64,000 bases of DNA from Frondihabitans sp. PhB188 (GCF_003752365.1 NZ_RJUO01000002.1:496001-560000); one strand, 5' to 3'. Counted from the first letter of the stretch, positions 1 to 8,769 are shown. Notes: generated by a model from the letters alone, not told the origin. Numbers and translations: made by a program.

Positions 1-106
1 CCGCAAAGAGATGAAGAAGCTCGACAACAACATCGCCAGCCTCCCCGGCATGCAGGGGCTCACCATCTTCGAGAAGGCGCTCGACGGGCTCGGCGTCGCC
101 GCGTAG
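1..106 (+). CDS. C-terminal end of an unidentified protein (5' truncated)
   Basis: The open frame from base 2 to a TAG at 104-106 gives 34 residues ending in LDGLGVAA. Its GC-rich third positions match the neighbouring genes. It is charged at its start (RKEMKKLDNN) and amphipathic afterwards. The rest lies outside the window and I do not recognise the family. It could head the following operon, but a gap of about 60 bases separates the two. Confidence 0.6.
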   Translation, partial: RKEMKKLDNNIASLPGMQGLTIFEKALDGLGVAA

Positions 107-169
107 CGAGTTATCCCCAGGCGCGCACCGTCGCGGTTCCGGCCGCGATGCGTCCGGTAGCGTCGAGGC

Positions 170-937
170 ATGAGCGAGGGCGATTCGCGGCAGGAACCAG
201 ACGTGGCTGAGCCACGCCGCCGCTTCCGCCCGCCCGTCGCAGGCCTCGTCGCCGGCGGCCTCGCGCTGCTCATCGCACTCGGGAGCGCCCTCGGCAGCGC
301 CCTCGTCTTCACCGGCCCGCGCCGCACGTTCGGCGTGCTGCCCAGCCCGAAGCCGCTCGTCCAGACCCCGCCGCCGGCCGCCGTGGCGACGGGCACTCCG
401 CCGCCGATCGCGACGGGCAGCCGCCCCGACCTCGGCTGGATCGTCATCCTCGTGCTGTGCCTGGTGGGCGCGTTCCTGGTATTCGTGGTCGTCCGCTACG
501 TGCTGCGACGACTGCGCGACCGCCAGCGCGGCGGCCCGGGCGGTCTCGGCGATGAGGCGCTCGACCTCCTCGGCGACGACCCGTCGGTCGAGACGAGCGC
601 CCCGTACCTCCGGCGGGGGCTCCGACGCGCACTCGACGTGCTCGACGGAGACCGGGAGCCCGGCGACGCGATCGTGCAGGCCTGGCTCGGCCTGCAGGAG
701 GCCGCGGAGGACGCCGGGTACCGCCGGCTGGAGTCCGAGACCCCGACCGAGTTCACGAGCCGCATCCTGGAACGGACGGGAGTCGACGGGTCCGCCCTCG
801 CCACCCTCCGACGCCTGTACCTGGCCGTCCGGTTCGGCGACGCCGTCTCGACGGCGCGGGACGTGGCCGCCGCGCGCGCGGCCCTGCAGACCCTCGACGC
901 CCAGTGGGCCGCCGCCGACGCGGAGGCCGCGCCGTGA
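170..937 (+). CDS. DUF4129 domain membrane protein
   Basis: This 255-residue protein has two predicted membrane helices, at about residues 22-48 and 88-113, joined by a Pro-rich segment probably outside the cell. The cytoplasmic C-terminal part, about 140-235, looks like DUF4129: a helical region with the typical ETPTEF and LYLAVRFGD segments. In many actinobacteria DUF4129 is the tail of a large transglutaminase-like membrane protein or a separate gene beside MoxR and DUF58. Here it is separate and heads that operon. Its stop overlaps the GTG of the next gene (GTGA, 934-937), so translation is coupled. The biochemical role is unknown. A link to cell-envelope or stress functions of MoxR clusters is inference. 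Confidence 0.85.
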   Translation: MSEGDSRQEPDVAEPRRRFRPPVAGLVAGGLALLIALGSALGSALVFTGPRRTFGVLPSPKPLVQTPPPAAVATGTPPPIATGSRPDLGWIVILVLCLVGAFLVFVVVRYVLRRLRDRQRGGPGGLGDEALDLLGDDPSVETSAPYLRRGLRRALDVLDGDREPGDAIVQAWLGLQEAAEDAGYRRLESETPTEFTSRILERTGVDGSALATLRRLYLAVRFGDAVSTARDVAAARAALQTLDAQWAAADAEAAP

Positions 938-1509
938 GGGCGCTGCTCCGTCCGCCGCTGCGGGTGCCGGCGATCCTGGTCGCCGTCGCCGCGCTCGTCG
1001 TCGGCGGGATCGTCTGGTTCTTCGGCGTCGAACCGCTGCCGGCGTCGCTGGTGAGCCTGGCCGTGTTCGCCGTCGGCGTGACCTGGATCTCGGTCCAGGA
1101 GGGCGACAGGGCCGAGTGGCCGCGCCCGGTCGTCCGGCGCACGCCCGGTGCCCGGCGCGACCTCGAGCGCCTCGGCTGGGCGATGAAATCGCACGGCGGC
1201 ATCCACGAGAAGACGCTGTCCCGAGTCCGCGAGGCGGCCCGGCATCGCCTGCTGTTCCTCTACGGGCTCGACCTGTACGACCCCGACGACCGGGCTCAGA
1301 TCGAGGCGATCCTCGCACCGCCCGTCGTCCGCACGCTGATGACGCCGCGGAGGTCGCACCTCGACCTCGTGTCGTTCACCCGGCTGATGAATGCCGTCGA
1401 GGCGCTCGGCAGGGAACCCGCTTCGGGCCCGGCAGCCGCTCCCAGCAGCGCACCCGATCCAGGCGGCGCACCCGCTTCCGACCCCGCACCCACCGAGAGG
1501 CACCCGTGA
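934..1509 (+). CDS. Small membrane protein of the MoxR-DUF58 operon
   Basis: This 191-residue protein has two adjacent membrane helices at about residues 8-28 and 31-49. A soluble cytoplasmic part of about 100 residues and an Ala/Pro/Ser-rich disordered tail follow. I chose GTG at 934 because it overlaps the upstream TGA in the same way as the other junctions here. An in-frame GTG at 904 would lie inside DUF4129. No catalytic motif is visible. Proteins of this size and topology often sit between DUF4129 and MoxR in Microbacteriaceae, so it is probably part of the same membrane complex (inference). Confidence 0.8.
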   Translation: MRALLRPPLRVPAILVAVAALVVGGIVWFFGVEPLPASLVSLAVFAVGVTWISVQEGDRAEWPRPVVRRTPGARRDLERLGWAMKSHGGIHEKTLSRVREAARHRLLFLYGLDLYDPDDRAQIEAILAPPVVRTLMTPRRSHLDLVSFTRLMNAVEALGREPASGPAAAPSSAPDPGGAPASDPAPTERHP

Positions 1510-2516
1510 CCACGACTTCCCCCGACGCGCAGCTCTCCATCGCCGAGGTCGCCGACCTCAGCCGACGAATCCTCGACGAGGTCGGCCGCCTCGTCGTCGG
1601 CATGCGCGACCCGCTCGAGCTCGCCCTCGCGAGCATCCTGGCCGGCGGTCACGTCCTGTTCGAAGACGTCCCAGGCCTCGGCAAGACGCTCGCGGCGCGC
1701 AGCATCGCGCAGGCCACCGGGCTCGACTTCCGGCGCCTCCAGTGCACGCCCGACCTGCTGCCCGCCGACATCACCGGCTCGTTCCTCTACGCGCCCAAGA
1801 CCTCGGAGTTCGTCTTCCGCCCCGGGCCGGTCTTCACGGGCCTCTTCCTGGCCGACGAGATCAACCGCACCTCGCCCAAGACCCAGTCGGCGCTTCTCGA
1901 GGCGATGGCCGAGGGCCAGGTGACCGTCGAGGGCCAGAGCTTCCCGCTGCCGAAGCCGTTCCACGTCATCGCGACCTCGAACCCCATCGAGTACGAGGGC
2001 ACGTACGCGCTGCCCGAGGCGCAGCTCGACCGCTTCATGGTGCGCCTCTCGGTCGGCTACCCCACGCGGCAGGGCGAGCAGGCCGTGCTGCTCAACCGCG
2101 TCGACCGTCGCCGCGAGGTCGGCTCCGTCGAGGCCGTGATCAGCCCCGAGACGCTGCTCGCGATGCAGAACACCATCGAGACCGTGCACGTCGACCCCGA
2201 CATCGCCCTCTACTGCGTCGACCTCGTCACTGCCACTCGCGGCCACCGCGACATCCAGGTCGGCGCTTCGCCCCGCGGCGCCCAGGGCCTCATGCTCGTC
2301 GGTCGCGCCCGCGCCGTCATGGACGGCCGCGACTTCGTCGCCCCCGAGGACATCAAGGCGGCCGCGGTCCCCGTGCTCGCCCACCGCGTCTCGCTGACCC
2401 CGCAGGCCTGGGCCAACGGCGTCGACTCGGCCGGCGTGATCCGGGGAATCGTCGGACAGGTCGCGGGCCCGCCCGCCGTCGGCGAGGGCGCGCCGGCGGT
2501 CGCCGCGCGCCCGTGA
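1506..2516 (+). CDS. MoxR-family AAA+ ATPase
   Basis: This 336-residue MoxR ATPase has a Walker A segment EDVPGLGKT near residue 55, Walker B LFLADEINR near 115, and a sensor 1 region ATSNPIEYEGTYALPEAQLDRF near 158. It is full length for the family, with the C-terminal lid domain in the last 110 residues. MoxR ATPases act as chaperone-like machines that mature or regulate partner proteins, often VWA or DUF58 proteins encoded beside them. The GTG start at 1506 overlaps the upstream stop (GTGA) and its own stop overlaps the start of the DUF58 gene, so expression is tightly coupled. The actual substrate is not known. Confidence 0.95.
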   Translation: MTTTSPDAQLSIAEVADLSRRILDEVGRLVVGMRDPLELALASILAGGHVLFEDVPGLGKTLAARSIAQATGLDFRRLQCTPDLLPADITGSFLYAPKTSEFVFRPGPVFTGLFLADEINRTSPKTQSALLEAMAEGQVTVEGQSFPLPKPFHVIATSNPIEYEGTYALPEAQLDRFMVRLSVGYPTRQGEQAVLLNRVDRRREVGSVEAVISPETLLAMQNTIETVHVDPDIALYCVDLVTATRGHRDIQVGASPRGAQGLMLVGRARAVMDGRDFVAPEDIKAAAVPVLAHRVSLTPQAWANGVDSAGVIRGIVGQVAGPPAVGEGAPAVAARP

Positions 2517-3925
2517 CCGAGGCCGAGCCTCCGTCGGGGGCGACCTCGCCGACCGGCGCGCAGTCCTCCGGCGGAGTCGGCACGCCTGCGAGAGGCGAGC
2601 GTGATCCGGGTGCGGGAGGGGCGGTCGACCAGACCTCGGCGGCGCCGCGCTGGGCGGTCACCCCGCCCGTGCTCTTCGGCGCCGGCGCCGCCGTGCTGCT
2701 GGCGGCCCTCGGACTCGTCACCACGCACGCCGAGTTCGCCCTGCTGGCGCTCCCGCTGTTCGTGGCGGTGGCGCTTGGGGCTGACGCGCGGCCGCGGCGC
2801 GGGGCCGCGGTGACGGTCCGCACGTTCCTGCGCCCTGATGCCGACTCGTCGGGGGTGGCCTATCGCATCGGCTTCGATCTGCCCGAGGGGGCCGAGAGCG
2901 TCGCCGTGCTGCTGGAGGCCGCCGACGACACGACGCACCGCTTCGCCGTCGACCGCGACACCGCCGCGCGGCTGATCGGCACGATCCCTGTCGCCCACTC
3001 CGGCCCGCAGGAGATCGTGCGCATGCACTACTCGGTGCTGGGTGCCCGCGGCACGGCCGTCTCGTCGCCGGAGCCCGGGCCCGTGAGCTCGCGCGTCGTA
3101 CCGCCGCCGCGCCTCCGGATGGAGAACCTGCCGCTGCCCCTCCGCGTCGTCGGCATCACCGGCGCCCACGGCTCGGCGACGCCGGGAGACGGCGGGGAGT
3201 TCCGCGATGTCGCCCTGTTCACGCCCGGCGATCGGCTGCGGCGCATCGACTGGAAGGCCACGGCTCGCCGAGCAACCCTCGAGGGCGAGCTCTACGTGCG
3301 CCGCACCTTCTCGACCGCCGACGCCATCGTGATGCTCGTCATCGACGACCGCGACGACGTCGGCGCCGACATCACCCGCTGGTCGGGCGCGCGCGGCACG
3401 GTCGCCACGGCGACGTCGCTCGACCTGGCCCGGGAGGCCGCGTTCTCGCTCGCGGCCGCCTACCTGGCCGCCGGCGACCGGGTCGGCCTGCGCGACCTCG
3501 CCGGCACCGCCCGCGCGGTCGAGCCGGGCGGCGGCACGCGGCACCTGGAACGCCTGCAGAAGACCATCGCGACGGCGGCCCCCACGGGCGAGCCGGTCCG
3601 GTCCGTGCGCACGCCGCTCGTGCCGGCCTCGTCGCTGGTCGTCGTGCTGTCGACCTTCCTCGACGAGCAGGCCGCGACCATGGCGATCACCTGGGCCTCC
3701 ACCGGCCACCGGGTGCTCGCCGTCGACGTGCTGCCCGCCGCCGACATCTCCCGCACCACCCGCGAGGAGCGCACCGCCCACCAGCTGCTCATGCTCGAGC
3801 GCACCTACCGGCTCGACAGCATGGCCGCGTCGGGCGTGGAGCTGGTGCGGTGGGGCGAGCAGCCCGGCGTGCCGGTTCCAGCCGTGCAGCTGCGCATGCT
3901 CAGCCGCCCCCGGAGGATGCGATGA
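2513..3925 (+). CDS. DUF58 domain protein, partner of MoxR
   Basis: This 470-residue protein starts with a Ser/Thr/Gly-rich tail of about 40 residues. Two close membrane helices follow at about residues 46-90, then a beta-rich region, then the DUF58 signature near residues 228-265 (EFRDVALFTPGD, LRRIDWKATAR). The C-terminal half has the VWA-like fold expected of DUF58. DUF58 proteins are almost always found with MoxR ATPases and are thought to be their membrane-bound clients. The GTG start at 2513 overlaps the MoxR stop and the gene ends in an ATGA overlap with the next one. A cell-envelope role is inferred from the family. Confidence 0.9.
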   Translation: MTEAEPPSGATSPTGAQSSGGVGTPARGERDPGAGGAVDQTSAAPRWAVTPPVLFGAGAAVLLAALGLVTTHAEFALLALPLFVAVALGADARPRRGAAVTVRTFLRPDADSSGVAYRIGFDLPEGAESVAVLLEAADDTTHRFAVDRDTAARLIGTIPVAHSGPQEIVRMHYSVLGARGTAVSSPEPGPVSSRVVPPPRLRMENLPLPLRVVGITGAHGSATPGDGGEFRDVALFTPGDRLRRIDWKATARRATLEGELYVRRTFSTADAIVMLVIDDRDDVGADITRWSGARGTVATATSLDLAREAAFSLAAAYLAAGDRVGLRDLAGTARAVEPGGGTRHLERLQKTIATAAPTGEPVRSVRTPLVPASSLVVVLSTFLDEQAATMAITWASTGHRVLAVDVLPAADISRTTREERTAHQLLMLERTYRLDSMAASGVELVRWGEQPGVPVPAVQLRMLSRPRRMR

Positions 3926-4455
3926 CCCCCGGCTTCCCCGCGGTCGGCCGCACCGTCCCGGCCGCGGCCGTCACCGTCCTGATCGGCGTCGTCGGAGCCC
4001 TCGCGTCGCTCGTCGTGATCGGCGTCAGCGGCTGGCTCGTCGTCGCGCTCCTCCTCACGGTCGGAGCCGCCGCCCTGCCGCGCACGCCCTTCGCCGCCAT
4101 CCTCAGCGTGATGCTGGGCCTCGCGCTCGTCATCGACGGCGACCTCGGCTACACGCCCGCGTTCGTCGTGCTCCTCGCAGCGATCCACCTCCTGCTCGTC
4201 GCCGGGCAGCTCGCCGCCTGGCTGCCGCTCCGTGCGCGCGTGCAGGTCGCCGTGCTCCGGCCGCCCCTCGTGCGCTACGTGCTCGTGCAGGTGGCGGCAC
4301 AGGTCGTGGCGTTCGTCGTGCTCACCTTCGCGCGCCCTGTGCCGGGCTCCGCCCCGGGCGCGGGCGCCCTCTGGCTCGGCCTCGTCGGGGGTGTCGCCGC
4401 CGTGCTCCTGGCCGTCGCGGTGCTCATCCCCCTCCTCCTCCGCCCCACGCGCTGA
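3922..4455 (+). CDS. Multi-spanning membrane protein ending the MoxR operon
   Basis: This 177-residue protein is almost entirely hydrophobic and has about five or six predicted membrane helices. No charged catalytic pattern is visible. ATG at 3922 is part of an ATGA overlap with the DUF58 stop. A longer frame from 3850 would run inside DUF58 and is unlikely. It is the last of five coupled genes and is followed by a GC-alternating repeat and a hairpin. The function is unknown; operon position suggests it belongs to the DUF4129/MoxR/DUF58 membrane assembly. Confidence 0.75.
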   Translation: MTPGFPAVGRTVPAAAVTVLIGVVGALASLVVIGVSGWLVVALLLTVGAAALPRTPFAAILSVMLGLALVIDGDLGYTPAFVVLLAAIHLLLVAGQLAAWLPLRARVQVAVLRPPLVRYVLVQVAAQVVAFVVLTFARPVPGSAPGAGALWLGLVGGVAAVLLAVAVLIPLLLRPTR

Positions 4456-4469
4456 GCGCGAGCGCGCGC

Positions 4470-4503
4470 TGACGCGCACGCGCACGCGCGCACGCGCGCA
4501 CGC
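4470..4503 (+). repeat. Alternating purine-pyrimidine (CG/CA) tract, possible Z-DNA
   Basis: Just after the stop of the membrane protein gene the sequence is an almost unbroken alternation of C/T with G/A, built from ACGCGC units, for about 32 bases. Such tracts are the classic substrate for left-handed DNA and for slippage. It lies between convergent genes, ahead of an imperfect hairpin. Confidence 0.6.
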
Positions 4504-4507
4504 CGGC

Positions 4508-4565
4508 GAGGAGTCGCTGCTTGTCCTCAACCGCCCCGCCGACAGCAACGAGCGACCCCTCACCG
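4508..4565. terminator. Imperfect inverted repeat between convergent genes
   Basis: GAGGAGTCGCT at 4508 faces AGCGACCCCTC at the other end, with further partial pairing (TTGTC against GACAGCAA). It belongs to the same sequence family as the perfect repeat at 5565-5625. It overlaps the stop of the minus-strand gene ending at 4560. A two-way terminator is likely; there is no U-tract. Confidence 0.45.
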
Positions 4566-5486
4566 GCCTGCAGGGGAAGCATCTGCACCTAGGACGTGCT
4601 TGCGCACTCGCGCGACGACCTGGCTCGACGACGTGCGCAGTGCGCCTCCGGTGACGCGGATGGTGCGCCACCGCGCGTCGGCGAACCGCTCTCGGCGGTC
4701 GATGTCGGACTCGAACTGCTTCCTGTCGACGCGGTGCCCGTCGCCTTCGTACTCCACGACGACTCGAGCGTCGCGGAACACGAGGTCGCCGATGCCGAGC
4801 CAGCGATCGTCGTCATCACGCACCTCGACGTTGAGCTCGGGCTCCGGCAGTCCGCCCCGCACGAGGAGGAGGCGGAGGCGCGTCTCGCCGGGTGAGCGAA
4901 CGTTCGACCGTGCCAGATCGAGCGCCTCCCGGAGTGCGACGACACCGCGGGAACCCGCACGCGAGGCCGCGGCGCGTTCGAGCAGCTCGCGCTCCACGAG
5001 TCGCGCCCGGGGTCGTGTCGACCACTCCCCGAGGAGGCCGTCGGCCATCGCGACGAGATCGTCGACCCGGAGCTGCTCCGAGCACTGCGCCCACGCCGTG
5101 ACCGGGTCGACGACCGGCAGCCCGTCGAGAAGGAGTCGAGCTACGGGCGTGATCCGGTGGCCGATGACTCCCGGACGACGCATCGCCCGACTCCCCGTCG
5201 TCGAGACGTGCAGCTCCACCGGACGATCCGCGTACCGGGAAGGAAGCGGAAGACCCCAGAGGGCCGCCGCCGTGAGGTGGCTGAAGCACTGGTCCGCCCC
5301 GAGCACGAGGGCTGCCTCGCGACATCGTCCGGCCAGGTCTGCTGCCGGGCTGACCGCCCGGACGCCGAGGAACGGCACGGCGAGGTCTGCCGCGCGAAGG
5401 CGGCCCACGCCGACTCCGGCGCGGTACGCATCGGCGACCGCGAACGGCGCCTCAGCCAGCGGATCAGGAAGGGGCGACGAGGACAC
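4560..5486 (-). CDS. DUF559/endonuclease-like protein of unknown role
   Basis: This protein of about 308 residues is of a type common in Microbacteriaceae. The N-terminal half looks like the winged-helix and AbiEi-like region of such proteins, with a SHLTAAALWGLPLP segment. The last 100 residues resemble a PD-(D/E)xK nuclease-like DUF559 domain: SPGETRLRLLL, then GIGDLVF with Asp, then VVEYEGDGH, then RRERFADARW. Family members have been linked to DNA processing or abortive infection, but no activity is shown. I chose GTG at 5486; the frame stays open upstream to 5624, where it would cross an inverted repeat. No partner gene is adjacent, so a toxin-antitoxin role is not supported. Confidence 0.75.
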   Translation of the reverse strand: MSSSPLPDPLAEAPFAVADAYRAGVGVGRLRAADLAVPFLGVRAVSPAADLAGRCREAALVLGADQCFSHLTAAALWGLPLPSRYADRPVELHVSTTGSRAMRRPGVIGHRITPVARLLLDGLPVVDPVTAWAQCSEQLRVDDLVAMADGLLGEWSTRPRARLVERELLERAAASRAGSRGVVALREALDLARSNVRSPGETRLRLLLVRGGLPEPELNVEVRDDDDRWLGIGDLVFRDARVVVEYEGDGHRVDRKQFESDIDRRERFADARWRTIRVTGGALRTSSSQVVARVRKHVLGADASPAGR

Positions 5487-5564
5487 GCACCCAGCGTGGC
5501 GGCCCGGCCACCCCGAGTTCCTGCGCCAGGTCTCTTCTGTGGAGAAGCGCCCCCTGTGGACGAC

Positions 5565-5625
5565 GGTGAGGAGTCGCTCGTTGTCGGCGACCGGGGTCGA
5601 GCAGGACAACGAGCGACTCCTCACC
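5565..5625. terminator. Perfect 21-bp inverted repeat
   Basis: The arm at 5565-5585 pairs without mismatch with 5605-5625 around a 19-base loop. The core is GTCGCTCGTTGTC facing GACAACGAGCGAC. The related core CTCGTTGTCG appears in hairpins at 15.3 and 18.6 kb. It sits downstream of the amidase gene (stop at 5664) and upstream of the nuclease-like gene, so it is a likely terminator for the amidase or a repeat element. Confidence 0.6.
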
Positions 5626-5633
5626 CGCCGGCG

Positions 5634-5660
5634 CCGCAGGCGCAGGCGCAGGCGCAGGCG
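5634..5660. repeat. (GCAGGC)n microsatellite
   Basis: About four copies of the hexamer CAGGCG lie directly after the amidase stop codon. Copy number could vary by slippage. No coding meaning is seen. Confidence 0.6.
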
Positions 5661-5663
5661 CTG

Positions 5664-6533
5664 CTACAGAGACGCTGGGACCTTGTAGAACCAGACGTCG
5701 GCACCGGGGTGGTCCTTGGTGATGGCGGTGTCGAGGTCGCGGTAGTCGTAGTCGAGGTTGTGGCCGACGAGCGAGATCTTGCTGCCTGCGATCGCGCTGA
5801 CGATCATGACGTGGTCGGGCACGCCGTTGTCGTTCCAGTCGAAGTACGCCAGGTCGCCGATGGCGAGCTTCGAGCGCTCGGTCGCGGCCAGGCGGGTGAA
5901 GCCGAGCGACGGCGTCGTCGCGAGGTACGTGTCGAACGACGGAGCGTAGCCCCAGGACTCGCTGTGGCCGGTCGAGTTGTAGTACCAGGAGTCGTTCTGG
6001 GCGAGGCCGCGCGCGGCGAGGGCCTGGCTCACGAAGTTCTGGCAGTCGCCGCCGACGGCGTTGAAGTTGGCGAACGACGCGTTGTACGCCTTCGCCGACC
6101 AGTGCTGGAACGCGTACTGCATCTCTCTGTCGACACCGTCGGTCACCTTGTAGTCGTACGAGAGCCCCGACGACGAGGCGCCGGTGACTGTGACATCGAC
6201 CGTCGACGGCTGGTAGTCGACGGCGTGCGGCACGACGGCGGTGACCGAGGTGGCGGTGGCCTTGACCGAGGTGGCGGCGACGGTGCCGAACTTCACGGCG
6301 CTGACGTCGGCGAGCGACGTGCCCGAGATGGTGACGGTCGAGCCGCCGACGAGACCGCCGGAGGTCGCCGACAGCGATGACGCGGTGGGAGCCGCCGGGG
6401 TCGACGATTTCAGGGGCGTCTGCTCTCCGAGCGTCGCGGGAGGCATGACGCCGGACGTGCCGGAGGTGCATCCTGCTAGCAGGGCGGTCGCGACCACGGC
6501 CGTGGTCAGAACAGGGACGAACCTTTTACGCAT
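5664..6533 (-). CDS. Secreted lipoprotein with TIG domain and amidase domain
   Basis: This 289-residue precursor has a lipoprotein signal peptide: basic MRKR, a hydrophobic stretch, and lipobox LLAGC with Cys22 as the lipid-carrying residue. Residues about 48-130 form an IPT/TIG immunoglobulin-like domain (SATSGGLVGGSTVTISGT). Residues 131-285 match the putative amidase family (Amidase_6): GGDCQNFVSQ with Cys164 as likely nucleophile and GVPDHVMIV with the likely catalytic His near 254. Such proteins are cysteine hydrolases thought to act on peptide or cell-wall amides outside the membrane. The gene is divergent from the drug exporter across a 170-base region containing an operator-like palindrome. 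Confidence 0.88.
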   Translation of the reverse strand: MRKRFVPVLTTAVVATALLAGCTSGTSGVMPPATLGEQTPLKSSTPAAPTASSLSATSGGLVGGSTVTISGTSLADVSAVKFGTVAATSVKATATSVTAVVPHAVDYQPSTVDVTVTGASSSGLSYDYKVTDGVDREMQYAFQHWSAKAYNASFANFNAVGGDCQNFVSQALAARGLAQNDSWYYNSTGHSESWGYAPSFDTYLATTPSLGFTRLAATERSKLAIGDLAYFDWNDNGVPDHVMIVSAIAGSKISLVGHNLDYDYRDLDTAITKDHPGADVWFYKVPASL

Positions 6534-6635
6534 GCACCAAAACCATTCGAGTCAGACCGGGCGGCGGCCACACTAACACTGCGACCTCGGCAGCTCGGGA
6601 GAACGGCTTAGGCAAATTCGTGACACTCGTGTAAT

Positions 6636-6652
6636 TTTGCATCGATTGCAAA
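6636..6652. promoter_or_regulatory. Operator-like palindrome in divergent promoter region
   Basis: TTTGCA-TCGAT-TGCAAA is a perfect dyad (6-base arms, 5-base centre) in an unusually AT-rich stretch between the divergent amidase and drug exporter genes. It lies about 52 bases before the exporter ATG. TetR or MarR proteins bind sites of this shape, and exporters of this family are commonly controlled in this way. No regulator gene is adjacent. Confidence 0.5.
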
Positions 6653-6703
6653 CAATCGCGCGCGGTCAGTGCGCGCGGTACGCAATGAGACGAAAAGAGA
6701 CAG

Positions 6704-8560
6704 ATGTCCCGGGCAGAAGCAGCCGCACCAGAGACGGCACCCGTCGAGCAGCAGGGGTTGATGACGCACAGGCAGATCCTGTTCGTCATCTTCGGCCTGA
6801 TGGCAGGTATGTTCCTGTCGTCGCTCGACCAGACGATCGTCGGCACGGCGATCCGCACCATCGGCGACGACCTCCACGGCCTCGACCACCAGGCCTGGGT
6901 CACGACGGCCTACCTGATCTGCTCCACCATCGCGACGCCGATCTACGGCAAGCTGTCCGACCTCTTCGGCCGCCGCCCGCTGTTCATCATCGCGATCGCC
7001 ATCTTCATCATCGGGTCGGCCGCCGCGTCGTTCTCGGACTCGATGTACATGCTCGCCGCCTTCCGCGGCCTGCAGGGCCTCGGCGCCGGTGGCCTCATGG
7101 CTCTCCCGCTCGCGATCATGGGCGACATCCTCGCTCCCCGCCAGCGCGCGAAGTACCAGGGCTACTTCCTCGCCGTCTTCGGCATCTCGTCGGTCATCGG
7201 CCCGCTGATCGGCGGCCTCTTCGCCGGTGCGGACTCGATCCTGTTCATCACCGGATGGCGCTGGGTCTTCCTGCTCAACGTGCCGATCGGAATCATCGCC
7301 CTCATCATCGTCGGCCGCTTCCTCCACATCCCCGGCCAGAGCCGCAAAGACAACATCCGCATCGACTGGTGGGGCGCCTCGCTCGTCATCGTGTCGGCCG
7401 CGCCGCTCCTCCTGGTAGCCGAGCAGGGCCGCGAGTGGGGCTGGGGCTCGCTCAGCGCCTGGGCCTGCTACGTCATCGGCGGTCTCGGCATCATCGGCTT
7501 CATCGTGGCCGAGCGCATGATGGGCGACGCCGCGCTCATCCCGCTCAAGCTGTTCAAGAGCCGCACCTTCTCGATGGCGACCGTCCTCGGCGTACTGGTC
7601 GGCTTCGGCATGTTCGGCGCGCTCCTGACGGTGCCGCTCTACCTGCAGCTCGTCAACGGCTCCACGCCCACCGAGTCGGGCTTCCAGATGCTCCCGATGA
7701 TCCTGGGCCTGATGATCTCGTCGATCGTCTCGGGCCAGATCATCTCCCGCACCGGCAAGTACAAGATGTTCCCGCCGATCGGCACAGCGTTCATGATCCT
7801 GGGCTTCGCCTGGTTCAGCCAGCTCACCTACGACAAGCCGTGGTACTTCCTCTCCATCGGCATGGTGTTCGTGGGCCTCGGCCTCGGCCAGCTCATGCAG
7901 ACGCTGACCCTCGCCTCGCAGAACTCCGTCGGCCCGGCCGACATCGGCGTCGCGACCTCGTCGTCGACGTTCTTCCGCCAGATCGGCGGCACGGCTGGCA
8001 CGGCGATCCTGTTCTCGGTGCTGTTCTCGCGCCTCGGCACGACGATCCCGGACGGTTTCAAAGACAAGACGCTTGCGGCGAACCTGAAGTCGGCGCTGGC
8101 CGACACGACGGTGACGTCGAACCCGAACAACGCCGGGATCCTCGACCTGCTCAAGCAGGTCCAGACGGGCAACACCGCCGCTCTCGGAAACGCGCTGAAC
8201 GGCGACACCTCGTTCTTGAACAAGGCGACCGAAGCCCTCAAGGCGCCGTTCCTCTACGGCTTCGCGCACGCGTCGGTCTCGGTCTTCACGATCGCGCTCG
8301 TCGTCGTCTCGGTGGCGTTCGTCCTGAGCTTCTTCCTCCGCCCGGCGCCGCTCCGCACGCGCTCCGCCATGGACGAGCAGGCCCACCAGAACGCCGAGCA
8401 GGCCCACCAGAACGCCGCGGCGGCCTCCGCCAAGGCGCAGGTCGATGCCGACGCCGAGGAGACCGACCGCGCCGCACTCGCCGCGCAGTCCGCCGCCAAC
8501 ACGATGGGCTCCCCGGTGTCGCCCGACACCGGCAGCATCCGCATCCCCAGCCGCGACTAG
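6704..8560 (+). CDS. MFS multidrug exporter, DHA2 (14-helix, EmrB/QacA) family
   Basis: This 618-residue transporter has about 14 membrane helices between residues 25 and 550. Family features include [12 protein letters not shown] in helix 1, DLFGRRPLF after helix 2, and [23 protein letters not shown] in helices 4-5 (motif C region). DHA2 exporters expel cationic or amphipathic compounds using the proton gradient. The ATG at 6704 is preceded by a purine-rich site (AAGAGA). An unusual C-terminal cytoplasmic tail of about 65 Ala/Gln/Asp-rich residues contains a perfect 7-residue tandem repeat at 8375-8416. A hairpin follows the gene. The substrate is unknown. Confidence 0.93.
   Translation: MSRAEAAAPETAPVEQQGLMTHRQILFVIFGLMAGMFLSSLDQTIVGTAIRTIGDDLHGLDHQAWVTTAYLICSTIATPIYGKLSDLFGRRPLFIIAIAIFIIGSAAASFSDSMYMLAAFRGLQGLGAGGLMALPLAIMGDILAPRQRAKYQGYFLAVFGISSVIGPLIGGLFAGADSILFITGWRWVFLLNVPIGIIALIIVGRFLHIPGQSRKDNIRIDWWGASLVIVSAAPLLLVAEQGREWGWGSLSAWACYVIGGLGIIGFIVAERMMGDAALIPLKLFKSRTFSMATVLGVLVGFGMFGALLTVPLYLQLVNGSTPTESGFQMLPMILGLMISSIVSGQIISRTGKYKMFPPIGTAFMILGFAWFSQLTYDKPWYFLSIGMVFVGLGLGQLMQTLTLASQNSVGPADIGVATSSSTFFRQIGGTAGTAILFSVLFSRLGTTIPDGFKDKTLAANLKSALADTTVTSNPNNAGILDLLKQVQTGNTAALGNALNGDTSFLNKATEALKAPFLYGFAHASVSVFTIALVVVSVAFVLSFFLRPAPLRTRSAMDEQAHQNAEQAHQNAAAASAKAQVDADAEETDRAALAAQSAANTMGSPVSPDTGSIRIPSRD
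8375..8416 (+). repeat. Perfect 2 x 21-bp tandem repeat inside the exporter gene
   Basis: Two identical 21-base units, 8375-8395 and 8396-8416, encode EQAHQNA twice. They lie in the cytoplasmic tail after the last membrane helix. Perfect identity at the DNA level points to a recent slippage duplication. Confidence 0.8.
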
Positions 8561-8622
8561 GTCGGCGGACTCGCGTCCGGGCAGAGCCCAGGGCGCAGGA
8601 ACTCGAGGTGGTCACCTCGGCA

Positions 8623-8655
8623 GAAGGCCCGGAACTCCCGCAGTTCCGGGCCTTC
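8623..8655 (+). terminator. Strong hairpin after the drug exporter
   Basis: A perfect 14-bp stem (8623-8636 with 8642-8655) closes a 5-base loop (CCCGC). A smaller stem, CGAGGTG/CACCTCG, precedes it. There is no U-run, as is common in actinobacteria. It separates the exporter from the flavin reductase gene. Confidence 0.7.
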
Positions 8656-8769
8656 CGCCGCCACGGCCAGGCCTCCGACGAAATACGGCGACTTTTTTCA
8701 CGGCGGCGAAATCTAGATTCAACAATCGAGTGTCACGATGGAACCACAACACCGACGAAGGACCCGATC

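Noticed and set aside
1391-2516. Open frames across the MoxR gene in other phases and on the minus strand
   Set aside because: They are Arg/Pro/His-rich shadows. The MoxR motifs fix the true frame.
4560-5486. Toxin-antitoxin or abortive-infection pair
   Set aside because: The N-terminal part recalls AbiEi-like proteins, but no partner toxin gene is adjacent.
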